Assembly (NCBI GenBank): GCA_036510065.1
Contig: DATCEO010000077.1
Coordinates: forward strand, 17,758 to 81,757
Reading direction: 5' to 3'
Length of the DNA stretch: 64,000 nucleotides
From: DASUBV01 sp036510065
GTDB taxonomy: Bacteria; Actinomycetota; Actinomycetes; Streptosporangiales; Streptosporangiaceae
The stretch's first letter is position 1. Each line of letters begins with the position of its first letter. A model generated the notes under the pieces. That model made no database searches and was not told the origin of the DNA. It saw only the letters and a list, made by a program, of their open reading frames with translations. The translations under genes and the position numbers were made by a program. Shown here in pieces: positions 1-7,937 of this stretch.

Positions 1-1
1 C

Positions 2-982
2 GCGGTGGGCCTGGTCCTGCTGGCCATCCCGGCGCTGCTGCCCTCCAGCATGAGCGCCGTTCAGGGCGCGAAGGTGTGGATCATCGTCGGCGGCTTCTCG
101 ATCCAGCCGGGCGAGTTCGCCAAGCTCGCGCTGGCCGTGTTCTTCGCCGGCTACCTCGTGGCCAAGCGCGACGTGCTGGCCCTGGCGGGCCGCCGCTTCC
201 TGGGCATCGACCTGCCCCGCGGGCGCGACCTGGGACCGGTGCTGATCGCGTGGGGGGCCAGCCTGCTGATCCTGGTCTTCGAGACTGACATCGGCCAGTC
301 CGCGCTCTTCTTCGGCCTCTTCGTGGCCATGATCTACGTCGCGACTCAGCGCACCTCCTGGCTGCTGATCGGCATCCTGCTGTTCGTGGGCGGGGCGTAC
401 ATCGCCAGCACCCTGTTCAGTCACGTCGGCAGCCGGTTCGCGGTCTGGCTGCACCCGTTCACGGCCGCTAACGTCTTCTGCAATCCGGCCACCCAGACCC
501 ACTGCGTGCCGTCCTACCAGCTGGCCCAGGGCCTGTACGGGCTGGGCTTCGGCGGCATCTTCGGCACCGGGCTCGGGCATGGCCAGCCGTACCTGACGCC
601 GCTGGTGCAAAACGACTTCATCATCACCGCGTTCGGCGAGGAGCTCGGCCTGACCGGCCTCATGGTGGTGCTGCTGTTGTTCGGGCTGCTGGTGCAGCGC
701 GGCCTGCGGGCGGCGATCGCCGTCAAGGACCCCTTCGCCAAGCTCCTGGCCGGCGGGCTGGCCTTCGTGCTGGCCCTGCAGGTGTTCGTCATCGTCGGGG
801 GCGTCACCCGGCTGATCCCGCTGACCGGCATCACGACCCCGTTCCTGTCCCAGGGCGGGTCGTCCCTGGTCGCGAGCTGGGCCCTCATCGCCTTGCTCAT
901 GCGGATCAGCAACTCCGCCCGCAAGCCCGCGCCACAGCCGATCCAGGATGAGGGCATGACCCAGGTGGTGCGAGCCGGATGA
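2..982 (+). CDS. rodA: FtsW/RodA/SpoVE family peptidoglycan glycosyltransferase, 5' end cut by window edge
   Basis: SEDS-family integral membrane protein that polymerises lipid II into glycan strands together with a class B penicillin-binding protein. About 326 C-terminal residues are present; the family is usually 400-480 aa, so the start lies left of the window and the in-frame GTG at position 5 is probably internal. Several hydrophobic helices are visible, and the family signature region around NDFIITAFGEELG and the C-terminal TPFLSQGGSS block are intact. The stop overlaps the next gene's start by 4 nt (ATGA), so the two are translationally coupled, as expected for a SEDS-PBP pair. RodA versus FtsW cannot be decided from sequence alone; the cluster context with PbpA and PknB favours the elongation/sporulation RodA-like copy. 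Confidence 0.92.
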   Translation, partial: AVGLVLLAIPALLPSSMSAVQGAKVWIIVGGFSIQPGEFAKLALAVFFAGYLVAKRDVLALAGRRFLGIDLPRGRDLGPVLIAWGASLLILVFETDIGQSALFFGLFVAMIYVATQRTSWLLIGILLFVGGAYIASTLFSHVGSRFAVWLHPFTAANVFCNPATQTHCVPSYQLAQGLYGLGFGGIFGTGLGHGQPYLTPLVQNDFIITAFGEELGLTGLMVVLLLFGLLVQRGLRAAIAVKDPFAKLLAGGLAFVLALQVFVIVGGVTRLIPLTGITTPFLSQGGSSLVASWALIALLMRISNSARKPAPQPIQDEGMTQVVRAG

Positions 983-2457
983 ACCGTGCGCTGCTCCGCC
1001 TCTCGCTGGCCTGCCTGGTCATGTTCGCGCTGCTCCTGATCAACATCAACTACGTGCAGGCCTTCGAGGCCACCAGCCTGGCGGGCAAGCCGGGCAATGG
1101 CCGGACCTTCAACGAGCAGTTTCAGTACCAGCGCGGGTCGATCGTCGCGGCCGGCGATGGCGGGAACACCAAGATCGCGGCCTCCCGCCTGGTCAAGAAC
1201 GGCAACGGGACCTATCAGCGGTATTACCCGGCTGGCCCGGTGTACGCGCCGGTGACCGGGTACGACTCCATCTTCAGCGCCACCGGTATCGAGGCCGCCG
1301 AGAACAAGTGGCTGTCGGGCACCGACCCCCGGCTCCAGGTGCACAACCTCATCAGCCTGATCACCGGCAAGCCCAAGCTGGGGGCCACCGTCTCCCTGAC
1401 GATCAGCCCGCGAGCCCAGCAGGCCGCCTACCAGGCCCTGGCCAGCGATGGCGGGCATCAGGCCGCCGTCGTGGCCATGGATCCGAGAACCGGAGCCATC
1501 CTCGCGCTGGCCTCCTACCCCACCTTCAACCCCAATGACTACGCCACCCTCAGCGGCACCACGCTCAACAAGGTCGACGCCAGGTACCGGGCCAACCCGG
1601 CCCAGCCCCTGCTGAACCGGGCCCTGAACGCGACGTACGCGCCGGGCTCCAGTTTCAAGATCGTCACTAGCTCGGCCGCCTTCTCCACCCACCTCGTGGC
1701 GAACCCGAACACCCCGGTAGCGGCCCCGAATACGCTGCCGATCGGCAGCGGCCACGTGCTGATCAACGACAACAACGAGGTCTGCGGCAACCTGAACCCG
1801 CCGATCATCCAGGCCTTCTGGCTGTCCTGCAACACGGCATTCGGCAAGCTCGGGATCAGGCTGAGCGGCGCGGTACTGCGCCAGTACGCCGACGCGTTCG
1901 GGGTCAACAACCCCAACCTGAAGATCCCGCTGCCGGTCTCGCCCAGCGTGGTTCCCCTGGAGACCGACCCCGCCTTCACCGCGTTCACGGCGATCGGCCA
2001 GTTCAACGACCAGGTCACTCCGCTGCAGGAGGCCATGTTCTCCGCCGCGATCGCTAACCACGGCACGCTGATGACGCCCCACCTGGTGCAGAGCGTCACG
2101 GCGCCCGACCTGCAGGTGATCGACGCGGCCGCCCCGGCGCCGCTCAGCCATCCGGTGACGCCGACGGTGGCCAGTTACCTGACTCAGATGATGGTGCAGG
2201 TCACCCAGAATCCGGCCGGTACCGCCTACGCCACGGCCAACCCCAGCGTGGCCGGGGTTCAGATCGCGGGCAAGACCGGTACCGCGCAAAACGGCGTTAA
2301 TAATGGCAACCTGGACGACGCGGTATTTACCTGTTTCGCGCCTGCTGCCAACCCCAAGATAGCCGTGGGCGTCATCGTGAAGGGCGGCGGTTTCGGGGCG
2401 GACGCCGCCGCGCCGATAGCTGTCAAGGTCATCCAGGCGTACCTGAAGGTGAAATGA
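979..2457 (+). CDS. pbpA: Penicillin-binding protein PbpA (class B transpeptidase)
   Basis: D,D-transpeptidase that crosslinks peptidoglycan, 492 aa. One N-terminal membrane anchor (about residues 8-28) is followed by a periplasm-facing domain. All three active-site motifs are present: SSFK with Ser224 as acyl-enzyme nucleophile and Lys227, SCN (Ser283-Asn285) and KTG (Lys432-Gly434). Length and motif spacing match mycobacterial and Streptomyces PbpA. The ATG overlaps the stop of the upstream SEDS gene by 4 nt. The following kinase gene starts about 110 nt downstream, consistent with one envelope operon whose kinase regulates wall synthesis. Confidence 0.95.
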   Translation: MNRALLRLSLACLVMFALLLININYVQAFEATSLAGKPGNGRTFNEQFQYQRGSIVAAGDGGNTKIAASRLVKNGNGTYQRYYPAGPVYAPVTGYDSIFSATGIEAAENKWLSGTDPRLQVHNLISLITGKPKLGATVSLTISPRAQQAAYQALASDGGHQAAVVAMDPRTGAILALASYPTFNPNDYATLSGTTLNKVDARYRANPAQPLLNRALNATYAPGSSFKIVTSSAAFSTHLVANPNTPVAAPNTLPIGSGHVLINDNNEVCGNLNPPIIQAFWLSCNTAFGKLGIRLSGAVLRQYADAFGVNNPNLKIPLPVSPSVVPLETDPAFTAFTAIGQFNDQVTPLQEAMFSAAIANHGTLMTPHLVQSVTAPDLQVIDAAAPAPLSHPVTPTVASYLTQMMVQVTQNPAGTAYATANPSVAGVQIAGKTGTAQNGVNNGNLDDAVFTCFAPAANPKIAVGVIVKGGGFGADAAAPIAVKVIQAYLKVK

Positions 2458-2566
2458 CCACTTCCATGATCGGCAGACCGCCCGGATGGCCAGCCCGCAG
2501 GCACGGCGGCGGGACCCGCTGCGGCAGCGCTGCCGCCGGCCCTCGACAAGCAGGACGGTAACGTAA

Positions 2567-4354
2567 GTGCGAGATATGACTCAGCCACGGCTGCTCGGCG
2601 GCCGCTACGAGCTCGACGGCATCGTCGGGCGTGGCGGCATGGCCGAGGTCTTCCGGGCCCGCGACATCCGCCTGGACCGCATCGTCGGGGTCAAGACGCT
2701 CCGCGATGACCTGGCCCGCGATCAGACCTTCCAGGCCAGGTTCCGCCGGGAGGCGCAGTCGGCCGCGTCCCTGAATCACCCGTCCATCGTCGCGGTCTAC
2801 GACACCGGTGAGGACATGGTCAGCGGCACCCCGGTGCCCTACATCGTGATGGAGTTCGTCGACGGCCGGACCCTGCGCGACCTGCTGCGCGACGACCGCA
2901 GGCTGCTGCCCGAGCGCGCGGCCGAGATCATCGACGGGGTGCTGCGCGCGCTGGACTACAGCCACCGCAACGGCATCGTGCACCGCGATATCAAGCCCGG
3001 CAACGTGATGCTGACCCGCACCGGCGACGTCAAGGTCATGGACTTCGGCATCGCCCGGGCCGTCAATGACGCGCAGGCCACGATGACGCAGACGGCGCAG
3101 GTCATCGGGACCGCGCAGTACCTGTCCCCGGAGCAGGCCCGGGGCGAGCGGGTGGACGCCCGCAGCGACCTGTACTCGGCCGGGTGCCTGCTGTATGAGC
3201 TGCTGACCGGCCGCCCGCCGTTCACCGGCGACTCCCCGGTCGCCATCGCCTACCAGCACGTGCGGGAGGACCCGATCCCGCCGTCCCAGGTCGACCCGGA
3301 GGTGCCGGCCTGGGCGGACGCGATCGTCCTCAAGGCCATGTCCAAGGACCCCGCCGACCGCTATCAGTCGGCCGGCGAGATGCGCAACGACCTGCAGCGC
3401 GCCCTGTCGGGCGCGCCGGTCGCCGCGCCCATGCGCACGGCCGCCTACGCCGCCGGCACCCGTCGGATGGGGCAGGCGACCCAGCTGGCCGGCGCGACGA
3501 GCGCCATCCCGCCCTACGCCTACGGCCAGGATGACGGGCCCACGGGCTACGACGAGCGGCCCCGGCGCAAGGCCTGGCCGTGGATCCTGGTCGGCCTGAT
3601 TGTCCTGCTCCTGATCGCCGGCGGAATCTACGCGTTCAAGTTCGCCTCGGGTAACGGCGGCAACATCTCCGTCCCGCAGGTGAACAACCTCACCCTGTCC
3701 GCGGCCGAGACCAAGATCGTGAACGCCGGCCTGGTCGTCGGGACTGTCACGTCCAAGAAGTCGCAGACCGTGGCCGCCAACCATGTGATCACGACCAACC
3801 CGACCGAAGGCACGAATGTCGCGGCTCACACGAAGGTCTTCATCACCGTGTCCAAGGGGCTGGGCAGCAAGACCGTGCCCCGGGTGGTCGGCGAGAGCCA
3901 GCTGATCGCAGAGCAAGCCCTGACCAAGGCCGGCCTGCAGTACAACGTGTCCAACGTCACCTCGGCCCAGCCCGCCGGCCGGGTGGTCCGGCAGAGCCCG
4001 CCGCCCGGCACGCAGGTGACCCCCGGCAGCTCGGTGACGATCTTCGTCTCCCAGGGCGGCGTGACGGTCCCCAACGAGATCGGGCAGAGCCAGGCGGCGG
4101 CGACCGCTGCGCTCCAGGCCAAGGGCTTCAACGTCACGCCGGTGACCGCCACCGCGCCCAGCGGCTTCACGCCCGGGGCGGTGTTCAGCATGAGCCCCAG
4201 CCCGAACCAGGTGGTGCCGCGTGGCTCGACCGTGACCATCGATATCGCGGCCGGGCCGACCGCGACCCCCACGTCGGCCACCCCCACCCCGACCTCGACC
4301 AGCCCGTCGCCGACCCCCACGTCGACGTCGCCGAGTCCCACGCCCACCTCGTAG
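2567..4354 (+). CDS. pknB: PASTA-domain serine/threonine protein kinase PknB
   Basis: Transmembrane Ser/Thr kinase that senses muropeptides or lipid II and phosphorylates division and wall-synthesis proteins. The kinase domain spans about residues 12-275, with the glycine loop GRGGMAEVF, invariant Lys43 in GVKTL, catalytic loop HRDIKPGN (His139, Asp141) and DFGIAR (Asp159). A single membrane helix follows at about 337-358, then three extracellular PASTA repeats (about 366-430, 432-500, 500-562) and a Thr/Pro/Ser-rich tail. A GTG at 2567 gives MRDMTQ; an ATG at 2576 is an equally possible start. Only one kinase lies in this cluster; mycobacteria have PknA and PknB in tandem, while a single kinase is known from Streptomyces. 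Confidence 0.95.
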   Translation: MRDMTQPRLLGGRYELDGIVGRGGMAEVFRARDIRLDRIVGVKTLRDDLARDQTFQARFRREAQSAASLNHPSIVAVYDTGEDMVSGTPVPYIVMEFVDGRTLRDLLRDDRRLLPERAAEIIDGVLRALDYSHRNGIVHRDIKPGNVMLTRTGDVKVMDFGIARAVNDAQATMTQTAQVIGTAQYLSPEQARGERVDARSDLYSAGCLLYELLTGRPPFTGDSPVAIAYQHVREDPIPPSQVDPEVPAWADAIVLKAMSKDPADRYQSAGEMRNDLQRALSGAPVAAPMRTAAYAAGTRRMGQATQLAGATSAIPPYAYGQDDGPTGYDERPRRKAWPWILVGLIVLLLIAGGIYAFKFASGNGGNISVPQVNNLTLSAAETKIVNAGLVVGTVTSKKSQTVAANHVITTNPTEGTNVAAHTKVFITVSKGLGSKTVPRVVGESQLIAEQALTKAGLQYNVSNVTSAQPAGRVVRQSPPPGTQVTPGSSVTIFVSQGGVTVPNEIGQSQAAATAALQAKGFNVTPVTATAPSGFTPGAVFSMSPSPNQVVPRGSTVTIDIAAGPTATPTSATPTPTSTSPSPTPTSTSPSPTPTS

Positions 4355-4472
4355 CCAGGGGAGCGCGCCAGGCCGCCGGAGCAACTACGCTTACCGCGAG
4401 AGGTCGCGCGCAGCGCGGCCCCGCGCCGTCGCGAGCGTCGTCAGGCGGCGGGCGAGTCGAGCAGGAGAAGCC

Positions 4473-4718
4473 GTGCCCAAGTCCCGCACCAGAAGCAAGG
4501 CGGTCTACACTCCGCCGCCAAGGTCATCGAAGAGCAAGGTCAGCCCGCGCTGGCTGGCTCCCACCATGCTGGGCTGCCTGCTGGTCGGCCTGGCCTGGAT
4601 CGCGACGTTCTACGTCAGCGGCGGCTCGCTGCCGGTCAGCGCGATCGGCAGCTGGAACCTGGTCGTGGGCTTCGGCTTCCTGGTCAGCGGCGTCGTGCTC
4701 TCGACCAGGTGGCACTGA
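4473..4718 (+). CDS. crgA: Cell division protein CrgA
   Basis: Small membrane protein (81 aa) that modulates FtsZ-ring assembly and recruits septal peptidoglycan enzymes in actinobacteria. It has a basic N-terminus (MPKSRTRSK), then two transmembrane helices (about residues 28-47 and 58-77), ending in the family-typical TRWH. The GTG start follows a purine-rich GCAGGAGAAG ribosome binding site. The position just downstream of the PBP/kinase block is the conserved actinobacterial location. Confidence 0.95.
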   Translation: MPKSRTRSKAVYTPPPRSSKSKVSPRWLAPTMLGCLLVGLAWIATFYVSGGSLPVSAIGSWNLVVGFGFLVSGVVLSTRWH

Positions 4719-4768
4719 TTCGCCGGAGCACGCCCGGCCGGCCGGTGGCGCTGAGGCCGCCGACGCCG

Positions 4769-5692
4769 TTATAGCCGGACTGTGCCCGCCAGCTGGTAAT
4801 CCCGGATGATCACCCCGGCGATCAGGAGGGCCACGATACCCACCGTCGCAGCCACCTGGATCAGCGTGCGATTGCGCTGCGGCGCGTAGGCATAGGCGGC
4901 CGTCAGCAGCCCGCCTGCGATGAGGCCGCCGACGTGGGCCTGCCAGGCGATCGCGCCGCGGAACACGAAGCCGATGACCAGGTTCAGCACTATCAGCATG
5001 ACGACCTGCCGGCTGTCGACCCGCAGCCGCCGCGAGAGCACGAACCAGGCGGCGAACAGGCCGAAGATCGCGCCGGAGGCACCCAGCGCCGCCTCGTTCA
5101 CCGGGGCCAGGAAGTAGAACGCCACCGAGCCGCCGAGCGCGCTGACCAGGTAGACGGCCAGGTAGCGCGCGCGGCCGAACTGGCTCTCGATCGCCGGGCC
5201 GACGAGGATCAGCGCCCACATGTTGAAGGCGATGTCGAGAATTCCGCCGCCGTTCAGCCCGGTCGGCGGCAGGAAAGCCGACGTGATCAGCCGGTACCAC
5301 TGGCCGCTGGCCACGCCGGCCGGGAACATCGCCCAGTCATTGCCGATAGCCGGGTGAACCAGCCCGAACAGGAAGAGCAGCACGTTGATCGCGACCAGGG
5401 TCCAGGTCACGACCGGCTTCCCGGCCCGCACCTGCCCGCCGAACCGGCCGGCGGGCGGGCGCGTGGCCCGGTTGCCCTCGCGGATGCATTCCACGCACTG
5501 CTGGCCCACCGCCGCCGAGCGCAGGCAGTCCGGGCAGGCCGGACGGCCGCAGCGCACGCACGAGACGTAGGTCTCGCGGCCGGGGTGGCGGTAGCAGGTG
5601 GGCACGGCCGCGGCGGACCGCGGGTCGAGGCCAGCGTGAGTCTCGGGACCCGCGGAACTGTCGGGGCCGTCGGGCCCCGGAGGGGTAGCCAC
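4769..5692 (-). CDS. Rhomboid-family intramembrane serine protease with N-terminal zinc-binding region
   Basis: About 307 aa. The N-terminal region carries paired Cys/His residues (Cys33, His36, Cys45, Cys48, Cys53, Cys56, Cys66, Cys69 from the chosen start) resembling a B-box-like zinc finger, common in actinobacterial rhomboids. The membrane domain has six or more helices with the catalytic Ser206 in GASGAIFG and His253 in QAHVGGL, which form the Ser-His dyad cleaving substrate helices within the membrane. The GTG at 5692 is chosen because it lies just after the stop of the upstream cyclophilin gene (5700) and gives a family-like N-terminus; a longer frame to 5839 would run into that gene. 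Substrate unknown. The rhomboid-cyclophilin pairing is conserved near CrgA in actinobacteria. Confidence 0.9.
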   Translation of the reverse strand: MATPPGPDGPDSSAGPETHAGLDPRSAAAVPTCYRHPGRETYVSCVRCGRPACPDCLRSAAVGQQCVECIREGNRATRPPAGRFGGQVRAGKPVVTWTLVAINVLLFLFGLVHPAIGNDWAMFPAGVASGQWYRLITSAFLPPTGLNGGGILDIAFNMWALILVGPAIESQFGRARYLAVYLVSALGGSVAFYFLAPVNEAALGASGAIFGLFAAWFVLSRRLRVDSRQVVMLIVLNLVIGFVFRGAIAWQAHVGGLIAGGLLTAAYAYAPQRNRTLIQVAATVGIVALLIAGVIIRDYQLAGTVRL

Positions 5693-5699
5693 TTCCCCG

Positions 5700-6242
5700 T
5701 TAACCTGCGGATTCCCCGCCGTCGGCGTCGCTGGAGAACTCGACGCTCTCCAGGACGACCTCCTGCATGGGACGGTCCCCCCGGCTGGTCTGCACCCGGC
5801 TGATCTCGTCGACGACGTCGGCGCCCGACACGACCTCACCGAAGATCGTATGCTTGCCAGTCAGCCACGGCGTCGGGACGGTGGTGATGAAGAACTGGGA
5901 GCCGTTAGTGCCGGGGCCGGAGTTGGCCATCGCCAGCAGGTACGGCCGGTTAAAGGAGAGGTCCGGATGGAATTCGTCGGCGAATTTGTAACCAGGGCCC
6001 CCGGTCCCCGTGCCGAGCGGGTCCCCGCCCTGGATCATGAAATCGGGGATCACCCGGTGAAAGACCGTCCCGTCGTAGAGCCTGTCCTTCGAGGCCTGCC
6101 GGGTGCGCGGGTCCGTCCATTCCCGCGACCCTTCCGCCAGGTCGACGAAGTTCCGCACCGTCTTGGGCGCGTGATCGGGGAAGAGCCGGATGACGACGTC
6201 CCCGCGGTTGGTCCGCAGCTTTGCGGTGAGCGTGTTAGTCAT
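5700..6242 (-). CDS. ppiB: Peptidyl-prolyl cis-trans isomerase, cyclophilin type
   Basis: Cytoplasmic cyclophilin (180 aa) that accelerates proline isomerisation in folding proteins. Cyclophilin motifs are present: FHRVIPDFMIQGGD (with the active-site Arg), NGSQFFIT and KHTIFGEV. No signal peptide or membrane helix. The ATG at 6242 is preferred because GAGGA lies about 8 nt upstream; a second in-frame ATG sits 9 nt further upstream. The gene is followed after 7 nt by the rhomboid gene, so the two probably form an operon. Confidence 0.93.
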   Translation of the reverse strand: MTNTLTAKLRTNRGDVVIRLFPDHAPKTVRNFVDLAEGSREWTDPRTRQASKDRLYDGTVFHRVIPDFMIQGGDPLGTGTGGPGYKFADEFHPDLSFNRPYLLAMANSGPGTNGSQFFITTVPTPWLTGKHTIFGEVVSGADVVDEISRVQTSRGDRPMQEVVLESVEFSSDADGGESAG

Positions 6243-6408
6243 AGAACGCATCCTCGCATGCCTGTGCCGGCAGCCGGACACGTCCGTATCCGGCTGGCGC
6301 GGAATGCGTGGTGCCCCGGCGCCGCCGGTCCCTCGGCAGGCCGTGATTGACATGGCCTGCCGAGGGAAGTGTGGGAGAGCGAACCGAGAAATAGTCTGGG
6401 AGGACTCA

Positions 6409-7005
6409 GTGTCACTTATGACCCGGAAGCACCCAGTCGACAACGTAGTCGGCGTACGCGATCGTGCCGTGAAGGGCGCCCAGCGGGCCGTGCCCGCCGC
6501 AAAGAAGGCCGTTCCGCTGGCCAAGAACGCTAGCGCCGCCGTCGCGCGCAGCGCCGAGGACGCCGCCGCCTGGGCCAAGCCGCGGGTCGACGACGTCGCC
6601 GCCTGGGCCAAGCCGCGCATGGACGACGCGGCCGCCTGGGCCAAGCCGCGCGTAGACGACGCCAGGGCCTGGGCCGCGCCGCGGCTGGAGCGCTCTGGAG
6701 TGGCCGTGCAGGAAACCCTGGCCCCGGCGATCTCCGAGGCCATCGTGGCCGCGGCCCACAAGCTGGATGTCAAGCCCGCCCGCAAGCGCCGCCGCTGGGC
6801 CGCCGTGCTGGCCGTGTCCATGCTGCTGGCCGCGGCCGGCAGCGCGGCGGCGGCGGTAGCGCTCCGGCGCCGTCCGCCGGTGGTGGGCTACGAGCCGGCC
6901 GACCAGGGTTCCGCTGACGTCTCGACGACAGCGGCCGACCAGCACGTGACCGCCGACGGCAGCCAGCCCGACGCCGAGGTCAACGGCCAGTCACCGGAGG
7001 TCTGA
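6409..7005 (+). CDS. DUF5324 family protein with 11-residue repeats and C-terminal membrane anchor
   Basis: 198 aa, function unknown; conserved in Streptomyces-type actinobacteria near the cell-division cluster. The Ala/Lys-rich first half carries four tandem 11-residue units of the form AxAWAKPRVDD (about residues 52-95), predicted amphipathic helix. One hydrophobic helix follows (about 128-146: WAAVLAVSMLLAAAGSAAA), then basic residues and an acidic tail. The GTG at 6409 is preferred because GGGAGGAC lies about 5 nt upstream; the ATG at 6418 is too far from it. Transcribed divergently from the cyclophilin gene and overlapping the convergent DUF6114 gene by 15 nt. Confidence 0.8.
   Translation: MSLMTRKHPVDNVVGVRDRAVKGAQRAVPAAKKAVPLAKNASAAVARSAEDAAAWAKPRVDDVAAWAKPRMDDAAAWAKPRVDDARAWAAPRLERSGVAVQETLAPAISEAIVAAAHKLDVKPARKRRRWAAVLAVSMLLAAAGSAAAAVALRRRPPVVGYEPADQGSADVSTTAADQHVTADGSQPDAEVNGQSPEV
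6562..6693 (+). repeat. Four tandem 33-nt repeats inside the DUF5324 gene
   Basis: Period 33 nt, visible from the TGG codons at 6571, 6604, 6637 and 6670. The first three units are nearly identical at the DNA level (core GCCGCCTGGGCCAAGCCGCG); the fourth has diverged. Each unit encodes an 11-residue helical repeat. Confidence 0.9.
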
Positions 7006-7611
7006 CCAGCCGCCGGAGGTCTGACTGCCAAGGCCCGCCCAGGCACGCGGTGAGGGCCGGCCCGTGATATCCGTCACGGGGCGGCCCTCACTGCTGGCAC
7101 CGGCCGCTCGTAACCGCCGGTCCGTCCCGAGCGGAGAGTCAGGGCGGTCGGGCCGGCCGTCCGCCTCGCCCTGGATCAGCGTGAAGCCCGGCGGGCCGCC
7201 CCGGCCGGGCGCGGGGGCGGGCGGCCGGGGCGGGACCCAGGCAAAGGCCACCGCGCCGCCCGCGGCGGCCAGCGCGGTTCCGGCCAGGTAGCCGCCGAGA
7301 TGGGCCGTGGTCAGCGCCGAGATGGCCAGCAGGACCGCCGCCGTGGCGCAGACCGAGCGCTGGACCGGGTAGAAGAGCAGCAGCAGGCCGCAGGCGACTA
7401 TCCCGGCGGCGATCAGGAGGCCGGGCGGGACGATGATCGGCGAGCTGTGGATCGGCAGCGTGAGCCGGACGGCCGCTATCTCCGCGCCCCCCGCCACGAT
7501 CACGAGCCCCCCCAGGAACGGCCGGCTCTGGCGCCAGCTGTTCCAGGCGGGGCGGAAGTCCAGGGCCACGTCGCGGGGACCGCGCGATTTCCGGGCATGG
7601 GCAGCAGGCAC
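6991..7611 (-). CDS. DUF6114-like membrane protein
   Basis: 206 aa. The N-terminal part WRQSRPFLGGLVIVAGGAE and the run of four hydrophobic helices (about residues 33-128) resemble DUF6114 membrane proteins of Streptomyces; a Pro/Gly-rich cytoplasmic tail of about 75 residues follows. Function unknown. In related genomes such genes often sit beside a DUF6230 protein; none is visible here. The 3' end overlaps the convergent DUF5324 gene by 15 nt. No strong ribosome binding site was found, so the exact start is uncertain. Confidence 0.7.
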   Translation of the reverse strand: MPAAHARKSRGPRDVALDFRPAWNSWRQSRPFLGGLVIVAGGAEIAAVRLTLPIHSSPIIVPPGLLIAAGIVACGLLLLFYPVQRSVCATAAVLLAISALTTAHLGGYLAGTALAAAGGAVAFAWVPPRPPAPAPGRGGPPGFTLIQGEADGRPDRPDSPLGTDRRLRAAGASSEGRPVTDITGRPSPRAWAGLGSQTSGGWSDLR

Positions 7612-7937
7612 GCCGGTCAGCCCACGCCGTCGTCGTCAGGCCGCGCGCCGCAGCCGGGCCCACGCCTCCTGGCCATCTGCGCTCCTGTCCTGGCCATGCC
7701 GCTTGCCGGCCCGCCACTCCCGCCCGCGGGGTGGCTGTGACCTGCCCGGTCATCCGGCGGAGCGGCTCCGGCCTGCGCCTGCAGTGTTCCGCAGGCTCGC
7801 TGCCGTCCCGGGCAGTACCCGATCGGGCGAAGCTAGCGCGCGGGCAACACGCCGGTCAAGTGACCACCAGTGAACTGCGGGCGGCTAGCCGGCCCGCCGA
7901 AGCGGCCGGTGTCACCCCGGTCGAGGACAATCGCTGC
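7612..7937. other. Intergenic region, no gene recognised
   Basis: About 326 nt between the divergent DUF6114 and ligase genes. It probably holds both promoters. Open frames cross it, but none has a plausible start signal or recognisable product. Confidence 0.6.

Noticed and set aside
514..2289. 591-aa open frame antisense to the SEDS and pbpA genes
   Set aside because: Low-complexity Gly/Arg/Val-rich product mirroring the codon bias of the real genes; no start signal or family.
2429..4384. 651-aa open frame antisense to pknB
   Set aside because: Shadow of the kinase gene in GC-rich DNA; the composition is repetitive Arg/Gly/His.
6562..6693. CRISPR-like periodicity
   Set aside because: The 33-nt repeats are contiguous, in frame and coding, with no spacers.
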